Source of the DNA: Lachnospira multipara ATCC 19207 | Lineage (GTDB): Bacteria > Bacillota > Clostridia > Lachnospirales > Lachnospiraceae | Assembly: GCF_000424105.1 (NCBI RefSeq) | Contig: NZ_AUJG01000002.1 | Coordinates: forward strand, 124,001-188,000 | Direction of reading: 5' to 3' | Length of the DNA stretch: 64,000 nt | In this document: positions 43,615 through 52,962 of the stretch, piece by piece | How positions within the stretch are numbered: the first letter of the stretch is position 1 | Layout: each line of letters opens with the position of its first letter | Translations under genes and position numbers: made by a program | Notes under the pieces: generated by a model | The model's input: the letters and a program-made list of their open reading frames with translations, nothing else | Told to the model about the DNA's origin: nothing | The model's database searches: none

Positions 43615-44537
43615 TGGAGATTAATGCTATTCAGAAGAACATTTTACATGAAGTTGCTAATTTAGACAGCATTCCACAGGGGGCTTATAATATTAGAGCT
43701 AACGGTGAGAGCGCTGCTAGAAATACAACTGCTAATATTGATATTGTAACAAAGAAAGATAAGCCAGGTATTGATATTATTATTAAGCCAGGTACTAAGG
43801 GCGAAAGCGTACATATCCCAGTTGTTTTAACTGAGAGTGGCCTTAAGGAAATGGTTTACAATGATTTCTACATTGGTGAAGGCGCAGATGTAACTATTGT
43901 TGCAGGTTGCGGTATTTCAAACTGTGGTGATCAGGATTCTGAGCACGATGGTATCCATTCTTTACACGTTGAAAAGAATGCTAGAGTTAAGTATGTTGAA
44001 AAGCACTACGGTGAAGGCGATGGCAAGGGCTCACGTGTCCTTAATCCTGTTACGAATGTTTATCAGGAAGAGGGCAGCTACGTTGAGATGGAGATGGTAC
44101 AGGTTAAGGGTGTTGACTCTACTGTTCGTACTAACTATGCTGAACTTAAGGCTGGTGCTACACTCCTTATTCATGAGGCTTTAATGACTCATGGTGAGCA
44201 GAAGGCAACATCAGATTATAAGGTTGTTTTAAATGGTGAAGGTTCATCTGCTGATGTAGTTTCTCGTTCTGTTGCAAAGGACGATTCTGAGCAGATTTTC
44301 GAAGTTTCAATTGAAGGTAATACAGCATGTAACGGTCATGCAGCTTGTGATGCAATTATTATGGGTAATGCTCACGTTGTTGCTATTCCAAAGCTTGATG
44401 CGAAAAATGTTGATGCTGCACTTATTCATGAAGCTGCCATTGGTAAGATTGCTGGTGATCAGTTAACAAAGCTTATGACTCTTGGTCTTACTGAAGAAGA
44501 GGCAGAAGAGCAGATTGTTGCTGGTTTCTTAAGATAG
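43614..44537 (+). CDS. SufB/SufD-like scaffold of a minimal Fe-S assembly system
   Basis: A 307-residue SufBD-fold protein, much shorter than standard SufB (about 465) because the N-terminal region is reduced. The beta-helix core has GCGISNCGDQDSEHDGIHSL near residue 102, HYGEGDGKGSRV, the GNTACNGHAACDAI segment near 239 with conserved Cys, and the ending family helix AAIGKIAGDQLTKLMTLGL. It is coupled to sufC (TAATG overlap). This matches the two-gene SmsC-SmsB-type systems described as ancestral to Suf. A cysteine desulfurase is encoded at 54.7 kb. Confidence 0.9.
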   Translation: MEINAIQKNILHEVANLDSIPQGAYNIRANGESAARNTTANIDIVTKKDKPGIDIIIKPGTKGESVHIPVVLTESGLKEMVYNDFYIGEGADVTIVAGCGISNCGDQDSEHDGIHSLHVEKNARVKYVEKHYGEGDGKGSRVLNPVTNVYQEEGSYVEMEMVQVKGVDSTVRTNYAELKAGATLLIHEALMTHGEQKATSDYKVVLNGEGSSADVVSRSVAKDDSEQIFEVSIEGNTACNGHAACDAIIMGNAHVVAIPKLDAKNVDAALIHEAAIGKIAGDQLTKLMTLGLTEEEAEEQIVAGFLR

Positions 44538-44688
44538 TAATTGGATATTGATTAGATAATAATTAGATAACAATCAATATGTGATTTGTATAAAAGAATT
44601 CTTGATATAATGAAATAAACTGTTTATTGAGAGCAATAGATTTTCTTAAATATAATAATGAAGAACAATAACATATCACATCGTAAAG

Positions 44689-44729
44689 GATTAGAGACTT
44701 ACCCTTTGGGTTTCGTCTCTAATTTTTTT
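44689..44729 (+). terminator. Terminator after the SufC-SufB/D pair
   Basis: ATTAGAGAC (44690-44698) pairs with GTCTCTAAT (44715-44723), inner CCC/GGG, then seven T. Confidence 0.92.
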
Positions 44730-44739
44730 ATAATATTTT

Positions 44740-44764
44740 GGTCAGCTTTTGCTGGCCTTTTTTT
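44740..44764 (+). terminator. Second hairpin terminator
   Basis: GGTCAGC (44740-44746) pairs with GCTGGCC (44751-44757), then T run. It directly follows the first terminator. Confidence 0.75.
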
Positions 44765-44814
44765 ATTGCAATTATTTTTGTATAATAAGGACTAGAAAAA
44801 GAAGGGAGTATTTT

Positions 44815-45231
44815 ATGGTTATTGCGGTTAGTGCTTGTCTATTAGGAAAGAATTGTAAATACAATGGTGGAAATAATAGAAACGAAAAAGTTTTAGAATA
44901 TATAAAGGGACATGAGGTAATTCCTGTCTGTCCTGAAGTTTTTGGTGGACTTCCGACACCTAGAGATCCATCAGAAATTGTTAATGGTGTAGTTCGTCAC
45001 AAGGATGGAATCTCAGTAGATAAGGAATTTAGAGAAGGATCGCATATAGCCCTTGAAAAGGTTTTAAGTTCTAGAGCAGAGCTTGTAATTTTACAGTCTA
45101 GAAGTCCTTCATGTGGACCAGATACTATATATGATGGTACATTTTCAAAAAGATTAATTCCTGGAGATGGTGTCTTTGTGCAGCTTCTAAAAGAACACAA
45201 GATAAAGTATATGGATGTGAAGGATTTATAA
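44815..45231 (+). CDS. DUF523 family protein
   Basis: A 138-residue protein with the DUF523 pattern: VSACLLGKNCKYNGGNN at the N-terminus, PVCPEVFGGLPTPRDP near residue 40 and LQSRSPSCGPDTIYDGTF near 93. Four conserved cysteines suggest metal or Fe-S binding, but the function is not known. ATG 44815 follows AAGGGAG; the longer frame begins inside the preceding terminator and is rejected. Confidence 0.93.
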   Translation: MVIAVSACLLGKNCKYNGGNNRNEKVLEYIKGHEVIPVCPEVFGGLPTPRDPSEIVNGVVRHKDGISVDKEFREGSHIALEKVLSSRAELVILQSRSPSCGPDTIYDGTFSKRLIPGDGVFVQLLKEHKIKYMDVKDL

Positions 45232-45240
45232 AAAATTACT

Positions 45241-45380
45241 TGCTATAATCATATGCTTTGATTAAACTTAGGTTAGTTATATATTGGTGCCCACAGCCAC
45301 CGGGTTGCGGGAATAACATCATTTCTTTACCGTTAGGTCTTAGAAGGTGAGAAAGTAATTTTTAGGTAAGGAGTTTTGTT
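45241..45380 (+). promoter_or_regulatory. Promoter and structured leader of the PPOX-fold gene
   Basis: Extended -10 TGCTATAAT (TATAAT 45244-45249) starts a leader of about 125 bases. The leader holds GGTG/CACC and a longer hairpin (TTTCTTTACC near 45323 with GGTGAGAAA near 45347). GC-rich bases GGTGCCCACAGCCACCGGG stand out from the AT-rich flanks. I could not match it to a known riboswitch. Confidence 0.45.
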
Positions 45381-45857
45381 ATGTTTAGAAAAATGAGAAG
45401 ATTTAAACAGCAGTTAGAAAATGAAGAGTGTATCGAGATTTTAAAGAATACCAAAAGAGGTGTTTTATCTTTACTTGGGGATGACGGTTATCCTTATGGA
45501 ATGCCTATTAATCATTTCTATTCTAGTGAGGATGGAAAGATATATTTTCATGGAGCTAAGGAAGGCCATAAGATTGATTCTATTAAGGCCTATGAGAAGG
45601 CTAGTTTTTGCGTCTATGATGAGGGCTATAGAAAAGAAGGCGATTGGGCCCTTAATATAAAGAGCGTTATTGTTTTTGGAAAAATCAGACTTGTGGAAGA
45701 TGAGGAAACTGCTAGAAAGGTTTGTACTGAGATTGTAAAGAAATTTACAGATGACAATGAATATCTTGAAAAGGAAATGAAGGCTGCATTCTCAAGGGTA
45801 CAGTGCTTAGAGCTAGTGCCTGAGCATATAACTGGTAAGCTTGTTAACGAATCGTAG
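45381..45857 (+). CDS. Pyridoxamine 5'-phosphate oxidase-fold flavoprotein
   Basis: A 158-residue split-barrel protein of the NimA/PPOX-like group. It has RGVLSLLGDDGYPYGMPINHFY near residue 29 and IYFHGAKEGHKIDSI near 54, followed by VCTEIVKKF and a C-terminal LELVPEHITGK, all typical of the family. It probably binds FMN or a similar flavin and reduces a small molecule; the substrate cannot be named. ATG 45381 follows TAAGGAG. It has a promoter of its own with a structured leader. Confidence 0.9.
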   Translation: MFRKMRRFKQQLENEECIEILKNTKRGVLSLLGDDGYPYGMPINHFYSSEDGKIYFHGAKEGHKIDSIKAYEKASFCVYDEGYRKEGDWALNIKSVIVFGKIRLVEDEETARKVCTEIVKKFTDDNEYLEKEMKAAFSRVQCLELVPEHITGKLVNES

Positions 45858-46009
45858 TAAGCAGGCTTCAAGTAAGCTAGCTAGAATTGGTTACACTAAT
45901 ATAATTGAGTTTGGTGGCATCATTGATTGGACTTGAGAAATTTTTAAAATGAAAGTATAATCAAGTAAGTTTGAGTTAAACAACAATGAATATTTTGGAG
46001 GTGCAAAGT

Positions 46010-47089
46010 ATGTTTTGCAGAAAATGTGGAAACCAATTGCCAGATACTGCCAAATTTTGTCCTAAATGTGGCACTCCGGTAAAAAGAGTAGATGAACAGC
46101 TGCTTGGAATGATAAATGTTTCACAAGGAGTTAACGAAACTCCTGATATGAATCAGTCAGCTTCAGTTAACGAAACTCCTGAAATTATTCAGCAGGCTTC
46201 AGTTAACGAAACTCCTGTTGATAATATGAACACAGAAGATATTGGCGGTTTAGCTGATAAGATTATGGAAATGACAGACACTAACATGAATTCTACAGGT
46301 GAGGGTGAGGCTGTAGAAACTAAAAATCAGGCACCGATGATGGATGCACCAGTAAATCAGATGCCAAATATGCAGGGCCAGCAGATGCAAAATCAGCAGA
46401 TGTCATACCAGGGTCAGCAGATGCAAAATCAGCAGATGCCATACCAGCAGATGCCATATCAAGGCCAGCAGATGCCGTATCAGGCTAATCCAATGCAAAA
46501 TATGGCAGTAGCTCCAGTTAAGAAAGCTAAAGCTGCAAAGGCTCCTAAGCCAGCTAAGACTCCAAAGCCAACTGGTGAGAAGAACTCTAATAATAAGATT
46601 ATAATCACAGTTATGGGACTTGTAATTGTATGTCTCATAGTGGTTATTGCTTTACTTTTCTCAAAGGATTTCTTTAATAAAGATAAGTCAGATAGTGCTA
46701 ATAGTCAGGTAACTACAGTTAGCGATGATAATAATACAAGTTCAAAGAGCAATAAGAACAAGGATAAAGAGACTGAAAGCAGCACAGAAGCTGAGACAGA
46801 ATCTACTGATAATTCAGAATATGTTATTGCAGATAGTGACACACGTTTACTTACAAAGGAAGATCTTGTGGGACTTACTCAGGAAGAGCTTCGAATTGCA
46901 AGAAACGAGCTTTACGCAAGACATGGAAGAAAATTCAATGACGAAGCACTTCAGAGCTATTTTGACTCTAAATCATGGTATAAAGGCACAATTGAGCCAA
47001 ACGATTTCACTGACGACATGTTAACTGAAACTGAGTTAAAGAACAAAGATACAATCGTGTCTTACGAGGAGGAAATGAACTACAGATGA
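46010..47089 (+). CDS. Zinc-ribbon, one-pass membrane protein with YARHG domain
   Basis: A 359-residue protein. The N-terminal zinc ribbon (CRKCG...CPKCG, residues 3-25) is followed by three repeats of a VNETP segment (about 35-70) and Gln/Met/Tyr-rich repeats of the [10 protein letters not shown] type (about 115-165). A Lys/Pro/Ala patch precedes one transmembrane helix (about 198-220). An acidic Ser/Thr linker leads to a C-terminal YARHG domain (LYARHGRKF near residue 305). ATG 46010 follows GGAGGTG. Its end overlaps the amidase start by four bases, suggesting a cell-wall link. Confidence 0.88.
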   Translation: MFCRKCGNQLPDTAKFCPKCGTPVKRVDEQLLGMINVSQGVNETPDMNQSASVNETPEIIQQASVNETPVDNMNTEDIGGLADKIMEMTDTNMNSTGEGEAVETKNQAPMMDAPVNQMPNMQGQQMQNQQMSYQGQQMQNQQMPYQQMPYQGQQMPYQANPMQNMAVAPVKKAKAAKAPKPAKTPKPTGEKNSNNKIIITVMGLVIVCLIVVIALLFSKDFFNKDKSDSANSQVTTVSDDNNTSSKSNKNKDKETESSTEAETESTDNSEYVIADSDTRLLTKEDLVGLTQEELRIARNELYARHGRKFNDEALQSYFDSKSWYKGTIEPNDFTDDMLTETELKNKDTIVSYEEEMNYR

Positions 47090-47892
47090 TAAAGAACTTA
47101 AAATTAGTATTTTTACCAGTGATTTTTGCATCAATTTTACTAGGTTGCGGGAATTCTACTAAGAATACTGCAAATGAGACTACTGAAACTACTGAGGCAG
47201 AGACAGAATCAGTTACTGAAAATGTAGTCGAAGAAACTACAACTGAAGAGGAAAGCACAACGAATGGCTACGTGGTAGTTATTGATGCTGGTCACCAAGC
47301 TAAAGGCGATTCTAGTTTAGAACCTGTAGGACCTGGTGCATCAGAAATGAAAGCCAAGGTTTCTAGTGGAACTCGTGGAGTTTCTACAGGACTTTATGAA
47401 TATGAACTAAATTTAGCAGTTTCTTTAAAGCTTCAAGTTGAGTTAGAGAGTCGTGGCTATGAGGTCATTATGGTTAGAACTACTAATGATGTAAATATTA
47501 GTAATAGCGAGCGAGCAAAGGTTGCTAATGATGCAAATGCAGACGCATTTATTAGAATCCATGCTAACGGTTCGACTAATTCTAGTGCTAATGGGGCTAT
47601 GACTATTTGCCAAACCTCTTCAAATCCATACAACGCAAGCCTTTATTCTAAGAGCAAGTCACTTTCAACAAATGTGTTAGAGAAAATAGTTGCTGCTACT
47701 GGATGTAGAAAAGAATACGTTTGGGAGACTGATACAATGAGTGGAATCAATTGGTGTCAAGTCCCTGTAACTATTGTTGAAATGGGTTATATGACAAATT
47801 CTAATGAGGACTATTTGATGTCCACAGATGCTTACCAGAACAAGATTGTAGATGGTATTGCAAATGGAATTGATGCTTATTTAGGATTGTAA
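47086..47892 (+). CDS. N-acetylmuramoyl-L-alanine amidase lipoprotein (Amidase_3)
   Basis: Zinc amidase that cleaves the sugar-peptide bond of peptidoglycan. The 268 residues begin with a signal peptide and lipobox Cys21 (ILLGC), then a Thr/Glu linker. The catalytic domain (about 60-266) has the zinc ligands His70 (DAGH), Glu107 (YEYELN) and His159 (IRIHANG), and the catalytic Glu in [10 protein letters not shown] near 231. ATG 47086 overlaps the YARHG gene by four bases, so the two are co-translated. A strong terminator follows. Confidence 0.95.
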   Translation: MIKNLKLVFLPVIFASILLGCGNSTKNTANETTETTEAETESVTENVVEETTTEEESTTNGYVVVIDAGHQAKGDSSLEPVGPGASEMKAKVSSGTRGVSTGLYEYELNLAVSLKLQVELESRGYEVIMVRTTNDVNISNSERAKVANDANADAFIRIHANGSTNSSANGAMTICQTSSNPYNASLYSKSKSLSTNVLEKIVAATGCRKEYVWETDTMSGINWCQVPVTIVEMGYMTNSNEDYLMSTDAYQNKIVDGIANGIDAYLGL

Positions 47893-47924
47893 TACTTTAG
47901 TCTAGTTAGATTTAATTAATTATT

Positions 47925-47963
47925 TATTACCGGTAGGAAATTATCCTACCGGTAATTTTTTTT
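47925..47963 (+). terminator. Terminator after amidase gene
   Basis: TTACCGGTAGGA (47927-47938) pairs perfectly with TCCTACCGGTAA (47944-47955), then eight T. Confidence 0.95.
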
Positions 47964-48051
47964 ACAAAAAACTTAATTTTGTTTGAGTTTATTATCTTTA
48001 TGTGTAACAATATAAAAGAACAATAAATTTATGAAAAAAGGAGATGTTATT

Positions 48052-48378
48052 ATGAGTGGGGAAGTTCTTGGATTTACCATATGGATTATTGTTGGTTTTG
48101 GAATTATGTTGTTAGGAATAATAGATATATTTTCAAAAAAACCGGCAGGTTTCTGGGCTAATTCAAAGCCTTTTGAGGTTAAGGATGTAAAAGGCTATAA
48201 TAGAGCCACAGGATTATTATTTATTGCCTATGGCTTGGTATTTAATTTACTGGGTTTACCAATTTTAATGGGACATAATAACCCCTATATTATTCTTTCA
48301 ATGGTGGGAGTAATGTTTGAGACTATTGCAATTATGGTAATTTATAGTTTGGTTATTACAAAAAAGTATAAAAAATAG
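48052..48378 (+). CDS. Small three-helix membrane protein
   Basis: A 108-residue protein with three hydrophobic helices (about 5-27, 50-72 and 80-103) separated by a loop rich in Lys/Pro/Trp (KKPAGFWANSKPFEV) and a charged C-terminal KKYKK. Similar short proteins with FWAN and VKGYN patterns occur in Clostridia as uncharacterised membrane proteins. ATG 48052 follows AAAGGAG. The next gene starts 11 bases later. Confidence 0.8.
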   Translation: MSGEVLGFTIWIIVGFGIMLLGIIDIFSKKPAGFWANSKPFEVKDVKGYNRATGLLFIAYGLVFNLLGLPILMGHNNPYIILSMVGVMFETIAIMVIYSLVITKKYKK

Positions 48379-48389
48379 AGGGAGAAATT

Positions 48390-49193
48390 ATGATGATTAA
48401 TAAAATTTTATCTAATGATGTATTTTGGAAAGTTGTTTTGCTTTTGTTAAGCCTTTTTAATATATATATTACGAAATTTTTTAGCTGTTTTTTAAAGTCA
48501 TATTTAAAAAATATATTAGACGAAGGTGAAAGTCTAGAATCATATAATACGTTAAGATATTTTACACTTTTATTTCTTAATGTTTTAATTTCATTATTAT
48601 TTAAAAAAGATTATAATAAAGATATTATTATTTCTTGTATTGTTATAATGGTTATTGCTGTTATAATTAACATAATTATCAACATAATAAATTCTGAAAC
48701 ATGGTATAGAATAAGATCATCAGATGAATTTATTATTACTATTTTTTTATGCACATTTGGTATTTTTTCAACAATTATTCCTAAAATTACATTTAATCAA
48801 ATTGATTTTAATAATGTTGAATTTAATCAAATGTTTTTTGATTATATAATTATAGTTATATTTATAAGTTATGTTGATTTTATCTTATATTATGGTTTAT
48901 TTGTTTTAAAATCAATAGAAAACTCTGACATTAGAATTAAATATAAAGGTGATGAATTATGCATATATAAAAAACTAAATAATGGTTATTTATTATGTGG
49001 TAAGGAAAAACATATTAGAGATGCGAGTAATATAATTCGAATTAATATAAAAGATATTTTAGAAAATAATGAAGAATATAAAATTTACTATTTAAAAAAC
49101 CATAAAATGGAGGATAAAAATAATACCCAACCATGTGGTATGAGTAAAGAAGATGAAATTGGAGAAGTTGCTTCAGATGAAGGAAGTGTTTAA
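48390..49193 (+). CDS. Hypothetical multi-pass membrane protein, very AT-rich
   Basis: A 267-residue protein with about five hydrophobic segments in the first 185 residues and a polar cytoplasmic C-terminal part (about 195-267). No family recognised. Its codons are more AT-rich than neighbouring genes, rich in Ile, Asn and Lys, suggesting recent transfer or low expression. ATG 48390 (or 48393) follows GGGAG. A decayed lipoprotein gene follows, so the region 48-50 kb looks like accessory sequence. Confidence 0.7.
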   Translation: MMINKILSNDVFWKVVLLLLSLFNIYITKFFSCFLKSYLKNILDEGESLESYNTLRYFTLLFLNVLISLLFKKDYNKDIIISCIVIMVIAVIINIIINIINSETWYRIRSSDEFIITIFLCTFGIFSTIIPKITFNQIDFNNVEFNQMFFDYIIIVIFISYVDFILYYGLFVLKSIENSDIRIKYKGDELCIYKKLNNGYLLCGKEKHIRDASNIIRINIKDILENNEEYKIYYLKNHKMEDKNNTQPCGMSKEDEIGEVASDEGSV

Positions 49194-49267
49194 TGTAAAG
49201 ATAAATGCTTTGCGTGGCTTCCCTTACCTTGCATTCATTTTCCAAAACTCTTATACTAGTTTGGTAA

Positions 49268-49861
49268 AATATTTTACTATTTACGCTTGCTTGTCTCATA
49301 CTTATGAGTGCGTGTTCAACTAATGAGAATAAAACAAAGGAAGGGGAGGCAACTAGCCAAGGTCAGATCGAAATTGTAACTGAAACCTAGACTTGTTTCT
49401 TGGGATGATTCAGCATATGTATCTGCATGGGGTGGCGTTTATGAATATGATTTAGATAAGGAAGAGTTTATAGATGAAGGCTTGAATAGCTTTATGTTTA
49501 CATTTAACGATAACGGCGTAGCTTACTTGCCTTGGTATCACAATCAGGGTTATGGAGATATGAATCCATACGATGCCTATAAGTATGATGAGAACACAGA
49601 TAGTTACAAACTTGTCTTAACAGCCGATTCTTGGACAAGGATATAGAGCCTACTGATTATCCTGATAATGTGGATGTTGAAAATGCAGGCACTGTATATT
49701 TTGTTGGCTTAAACGGCAACAGTATCGACTACGAAAATCCAATTTCTAAGTCCGAATAAGAAAAAATATATAACCAGGTTTTTGAGAATTCAAATTCTGT
49801 AGACCTTGATTTTTACTATATTAGCATAGATGGTGTAAGTTCATATAAGTCTGAAAATTAA
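49268..49861 (+). pseudogene. Decayed lipoprotein gene with frameshifts and stops
   Basis: Three fragments of one former gene can be read. The first (49272-49390) encodes a lipoprotein signal with lipobox LMSAC and no intact start codon, and ends at TAG. The second (about 49390-49646) reads from PRLVSWDDSAYVSAWGG to TADSWTRI and a TAG. The third resumes in another frame near 49630, has an internal TAA after KSE at about 49759, then continues to 49861. At least two frame changes and two internal stops make a functional protein unlikely. Confidence 0.8.
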
Positions 49862-49915
49862 TAATTTTCAAAAAAATATAATTTAGGGCTAAAGTTTTTA
49901 CTAAAGCCTGTCGAT

Positions 49916-49961
49916 ATAGTTTCTAGATTAGTCTTACTAGGCTTTTCTAGAAACTTTTTTA
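49916..49961 (+). terminator. Terminator after the pseudogene
   Basis: AGTTTCTAGA (49918-49927) pairs with TCTAGAAACT (49946-49955), then T run. A separate GGGTAAAT/ATTTACCC hairpin lies at 49964-49981, just before the next ribosome site. Confidence 0.85.
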
Positions 49962-50004
49962 TTGGGTAAATGGATTTACCCTCGTTTACGGAAAGGAGTC
50001 CGTT

Positions 50005-51198
50005 ATGAAGGTTGAAAGCAGTGTAATTTCTTTTGCCACAACACATGAAGAGAGCTATTACAGTTATAAAGAGTCTGTAAGTATGGATGTTGCGGCATCT
50101 AAAGGGGCAGTTATTGCCATTCTTGATTTATCAAAAGAATCTAAGGGCATGACCATGAAGGAAGCCATGCTAAGTTACCAAAAACAGGAGAAAGAAAACG
50201 AAAAGAAGCATAGAGAGGAAAATGAAGCAAGAAATCTTAATTCTCTTGCTAAACTCCTAAAGGCTAACAAAAACTCTAATCAATATCAGATTAGCGATGA
50301 GCTAGATATGAAGATTAAGATGATTAAGGAGATTTTAGCGACCCTTGCAGGAAAGAAGGTAAGTAAGGATTTTTTGCGTAATTATGAAAATGCAATGCCT
50401 TCAGGAAATTCTAAGAAAAACGTGGCGGCAGGACTTGCCACTAGTTCTAGCAATGCATTTTCATCCTCAACTTCAGTGACAGGACTAGTTATTAGCTCTT
50501 CTGAAAATAGAGGGGTTAGCAATGGTACAGCCAGACAGAAAATCACAGCAAGTACAGGTTTTGTTTCAGAACAGGAAAGCACTACATTTTCAAGCACAGG
50601 AAAAGTGGTGACGGCAGACGGTAGATCCATTGACTTTAACTTAGAACTTAGCATGTCTAGGGCTTTTATGGCAGAGACTAACATGCTAGAGGTTAAGGAT
50701 TACATTAAGATGGATCCTCTTGTGATCAACTTAGATAGCAATATTACTAGCGTTTCTGACCAGAAGTTTTTCTTTGATTTGGATGCAGATGGGGATGAAG
50801 AGAGCATTTCCTTTGCAGGGGAAGGTTCGGGATTTTTAGCCTTGGATAAAAATAACGATGGCGTAATTAACGATGGTTCCGAGCTTTTTGGCACAAAGTC
50901 AGGGGATGGCTTTAAGGATTTAGACGTATACGATGAAGATGGCAATGGCTGGATTGATGAAAATGATTCCGTATTTAACAAGCTTAAGGTCTGGACAAAG
51001 GATAGTGAAGGAAGAGATTTGCTTATTGATTTAAAGAAGGCAGATGTGGGGGCAATTTATCTTGATAGCGCAAATAGTCAGTTTAGCTTAAAGGATGCAA
51101 GTAACAATCTAAATGCAGAAATTAAGAAGACTGGTGTCTATTTAAAGGAAAGTACTGGGGCTGTGGGTACAATAAGTCATGTAGATCTTGTTTTGTAA
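50005..51198 (+). CDS. EF-hand-like calcium-binding protein of unknown role
   Basis: A 397-residue protein without signal peptide. A helical charged N-terminal half (to about 125) is followed by a Ser/Thr/Asn-rich middle. The C-terminal region has aspartate-rich loops of the EF-hand/dockerin type: DLDADGDEE near residue 258, LDKNNDGVIND near 278 and DEDGNGWIDEND near 312, with the SELFG and FNKLKVW segments seen in RTX-associated calcium proteins. ATG 50005 follows AAAGGAG. How it would leave the cell, if it does, is unclear. Confidence 0.75.
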   Translation: MKVESSVISFATTHEESYYSYKESVSMDVAASKGAVIAILDLSKESKGMTMKEAMLSYQKQEKENEKKHREENEARNLNSLAKLLKANKNSNQYQISDELDMKIKMIKEILATLAGKKVSKDFLRNYENAMPSGNSKKNVAAGLATSSSNAFSSSTSVTGLVISSSENRGVSNGTARQKITASTGFVSEQESTTFSSTGKVVTADGRSIDFNLELSMSRAFMAETNMLEVKDYIKMDPLVINLDSNITSVSDQKFFFDLDADGDEESISFAGEGSGFLALDKNNDGVINDGSELFGTKSGDGFKDLDVYDEDGNGWIDENDSVFNKLKVWTKDSEGRDLLIDLKKADVGAIYLDSANSQFSLKDASNNLNAEIKKTGVYLKESTGAVGTISHVDLVL

Positions 51199-51354
51199 AT
51201 TTTCTTATTAGTTTAGAAAATCTTAATTGGACAATAGATGTGTTTTGTCTTACATTAGTTAGTAGATACTAATTAATATATACTAAAGCTGACTTTACAA
51301 GTTAAAAATTCAATAGTAAACTTGTATACGTTATGATTTTTAGTGATTATAACT

Positions 51355-51390
51355 TTCAATTTAAGCAAGAATGCTTGATTGAATTTTTTT
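51355..51390 (+). terminator. Terminator before the M18 aminopeptidase gene
   Basis: TTCAATTTAAGCA (51355-51367) pairs with TGCTTGATTGAA (51372-51383) with minor mismatch, then seven T. It is only 50 bases before the next start, so it may also act as an attenuator. Confidence 0.75.
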
Positions 51391-51440
51391 CAAAACACAT
51401 TTAGATCCTTTTTGGGATTGGAACTAGGAGGAAATTGATT

Positions 51441-52826
51441 ATGGAAAGAGCTAATGCTTGGAAGACATACGATGCTGCTACTAAGAAAGCTGTTTTTGAT
51501 TTTGCAGAAGATTACAGACAGTTCATTAGCAAGGCTAAGGTAGAAAGAGAGTGCGTAACAGAATCTGTTAAGCTCGCTAAGGCAGCTGGTTATGAAGATT
51601 TAAATGAAGTTATTAAGGCTGGCAAGACTTTAAAGGCTGGCGATAAGGTTTATGCAGTTAATATGAAGAAGGCTATCGTGTTATTTAACATCGGTGAAGA
51701 GCCAATTGAGAATGGTATGAACATTTTAGGTGCTCATATTGATTCACCAAGACTTGATATTAAGCAGAACCCATTATATGAAGATACAGAACTTGTTTTA
51801 CTTGATACTCACTACTATGGCGGTGTTAAGAAGTATCAGTGGGTTGCAACACCTCTTGCACTTCACGGTGTAGTTGCATTAAAGGACGGTTCAGTAATTG
51901 ATGTTACTGTTGGTGAAGATCCATCTGACCCAGTTCTTGGTGTATCTGACTTACTTATCCATTTAGCTGCTGAGCAGATGGAAAAGAAGGGTAGTAAGGT
52001 CGTTGAAGGTGAACAGCTTGATGTTTTAGTTGGTAGCATGCCAGCTGAAGGCGAAGAAGACGAGAAGGAATTAGTTAAGAAGAATATCTTAAATATCCTT
52101 AAGGAAAAGTACAACATTGAAGAAGAGGACTTCTTATCAGCTGAACTTACAATGGTTCCAGCAGGTCCTGCTAGAGATTACGGTTTAGATAGATCAATGA
52201 TTATGGGTTACGGTCATGATGATAAGTCTTGTTCTTACCCATCACTCATCGCTTTATTTAACTCACAGAACTTAAAGAAGACTGGTGTTTGTATCCTTGT
52301 TGATAAGGAAGAAATCGGATCTGTAGGTGCTACAGGTATGCAGTCTAAGTTCTTTGAAAATATGGTTGCTGAACTTATGGATAGATGCGGAGATTATTCA
52401 GATCTTAAACTTAGAAGAGCACTTGCTAACTCATTTATGTTAAGCTCTGATGTTTCAGCTGCCTTTGATCCAAACTATGCTTCTGTATTTGAGAAGAAGA
52501 ACTCAGCTTTCTTTGGACGTGGTGTTGTATTTAATAAGTACACAGGCGCTCGTGGTAAGTCAGGTTCTAACGATGCTTCAGCAGAGTACGTTGCTAAGAT
52601 TAGAAAGATTTGCGATGATAACAAGGTTAACTTCCAGACAGCTGAACTTGGTAAGGTAGATGCAGGTGGCGGCGGAACAATCGCTTACATCTTAGCTAAC
52701 CTCGATATGAACGTAATCGATAGTGGTATTGCAGTTCTTAATATGCATGCTCCACACGAGATTATTTCAAAGGCTGACCTTTGGGAAGCTCTTAAGTGTT
52801 ATGAAGCCTTCTTAAAGGATGCTTAA
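51441..52826 (+). CDS. M18-family zinc aminopeptidase
   Basis: Removes N-terminal residues, typically acidic or neutral, from peptides in the cytoplasm. The 461-residue metallopeptidase has zinc ligands in LGAHIDSPRLDIK near residue 97 and in GYGHDDKSCSYPSL near 254, the catalytic KEEIGSVGATGMQS near 291, and the C-terminal LNMHAPHEIISK. ATG 51441 is chosen because AGGAGG (51426-51431) fits it, not TTG 51435. It is monocistronic, with a terminator on each side. Codon use looks like that of highly expressed genes here. Confidence 0.95.
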   Translation: MERANAWKTYDAATKKAVFDFAEDYRQFISKAKVERECVTESVKLAKAAGYEDLNEVIKAGKTLKAGDKVYAVNMKKAIVLFNIGEEPIENGMNILGAHIDSPRLDIKQNPLYEDTELVLLDTHYYGGVKKYQWVATPLALHGVVALKDGSVIDVTVGEDPSDPVLGVSDLLIHLAAEQMEKKGSKVVEGEQLDVLVGSMPAEGEEDEKELVKKNILNILKEKYNIEEEDFLSAELTMVPAGPARDYGLDRSMIMGYGHDDKSCSYPSLIALFNSQNLKKTGVCILVDKEEIGSVGATGMQSKFFENMVAELMDRCGDYSDLKLRRALANSFMLSSDVSAAFDPNYASVFEKKNSAFFGRGVVFNKYTGARGKSGSNDASAEYVAKIRKICDDNKVNFQTAELGKVDAGGGGTIAYILANLDMNVIDSGIAVLNMHAPHEIISKADLWEALKCYEAFLKDA

Positions 52827-52879
52827 AATCACTTGATATATACTTATCTTTAGGTTAAAATTAGATAGCTTAAAATAAT

Positions 52880-52934
52880 ACAAGCCCTGATACTATTTAC
52901 TTTAAATAGATTTTATTGGGGCTTGTAGTTTTTA
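52880..52934 (+). terminator. Terminator after aminopeptidase gene
   Basis: ACAAGCCC (52880-52887) pairs with GGGCTTGT (52919-52926), inner CTATTT/AAATAG, then T-rich run. Confidence 0.88.
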
Positions 52935-52962
52935 TGTAATAAAAAGAAATGGAGAAATAAGG

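Noticed and set aside
45241-45380. Small SRP RNA or TPP riboswitch
   Set aside because: The conserved GGAAGCAGC tip of SRP RNA and the CTGAGA element of TPP riboswitches are absent.
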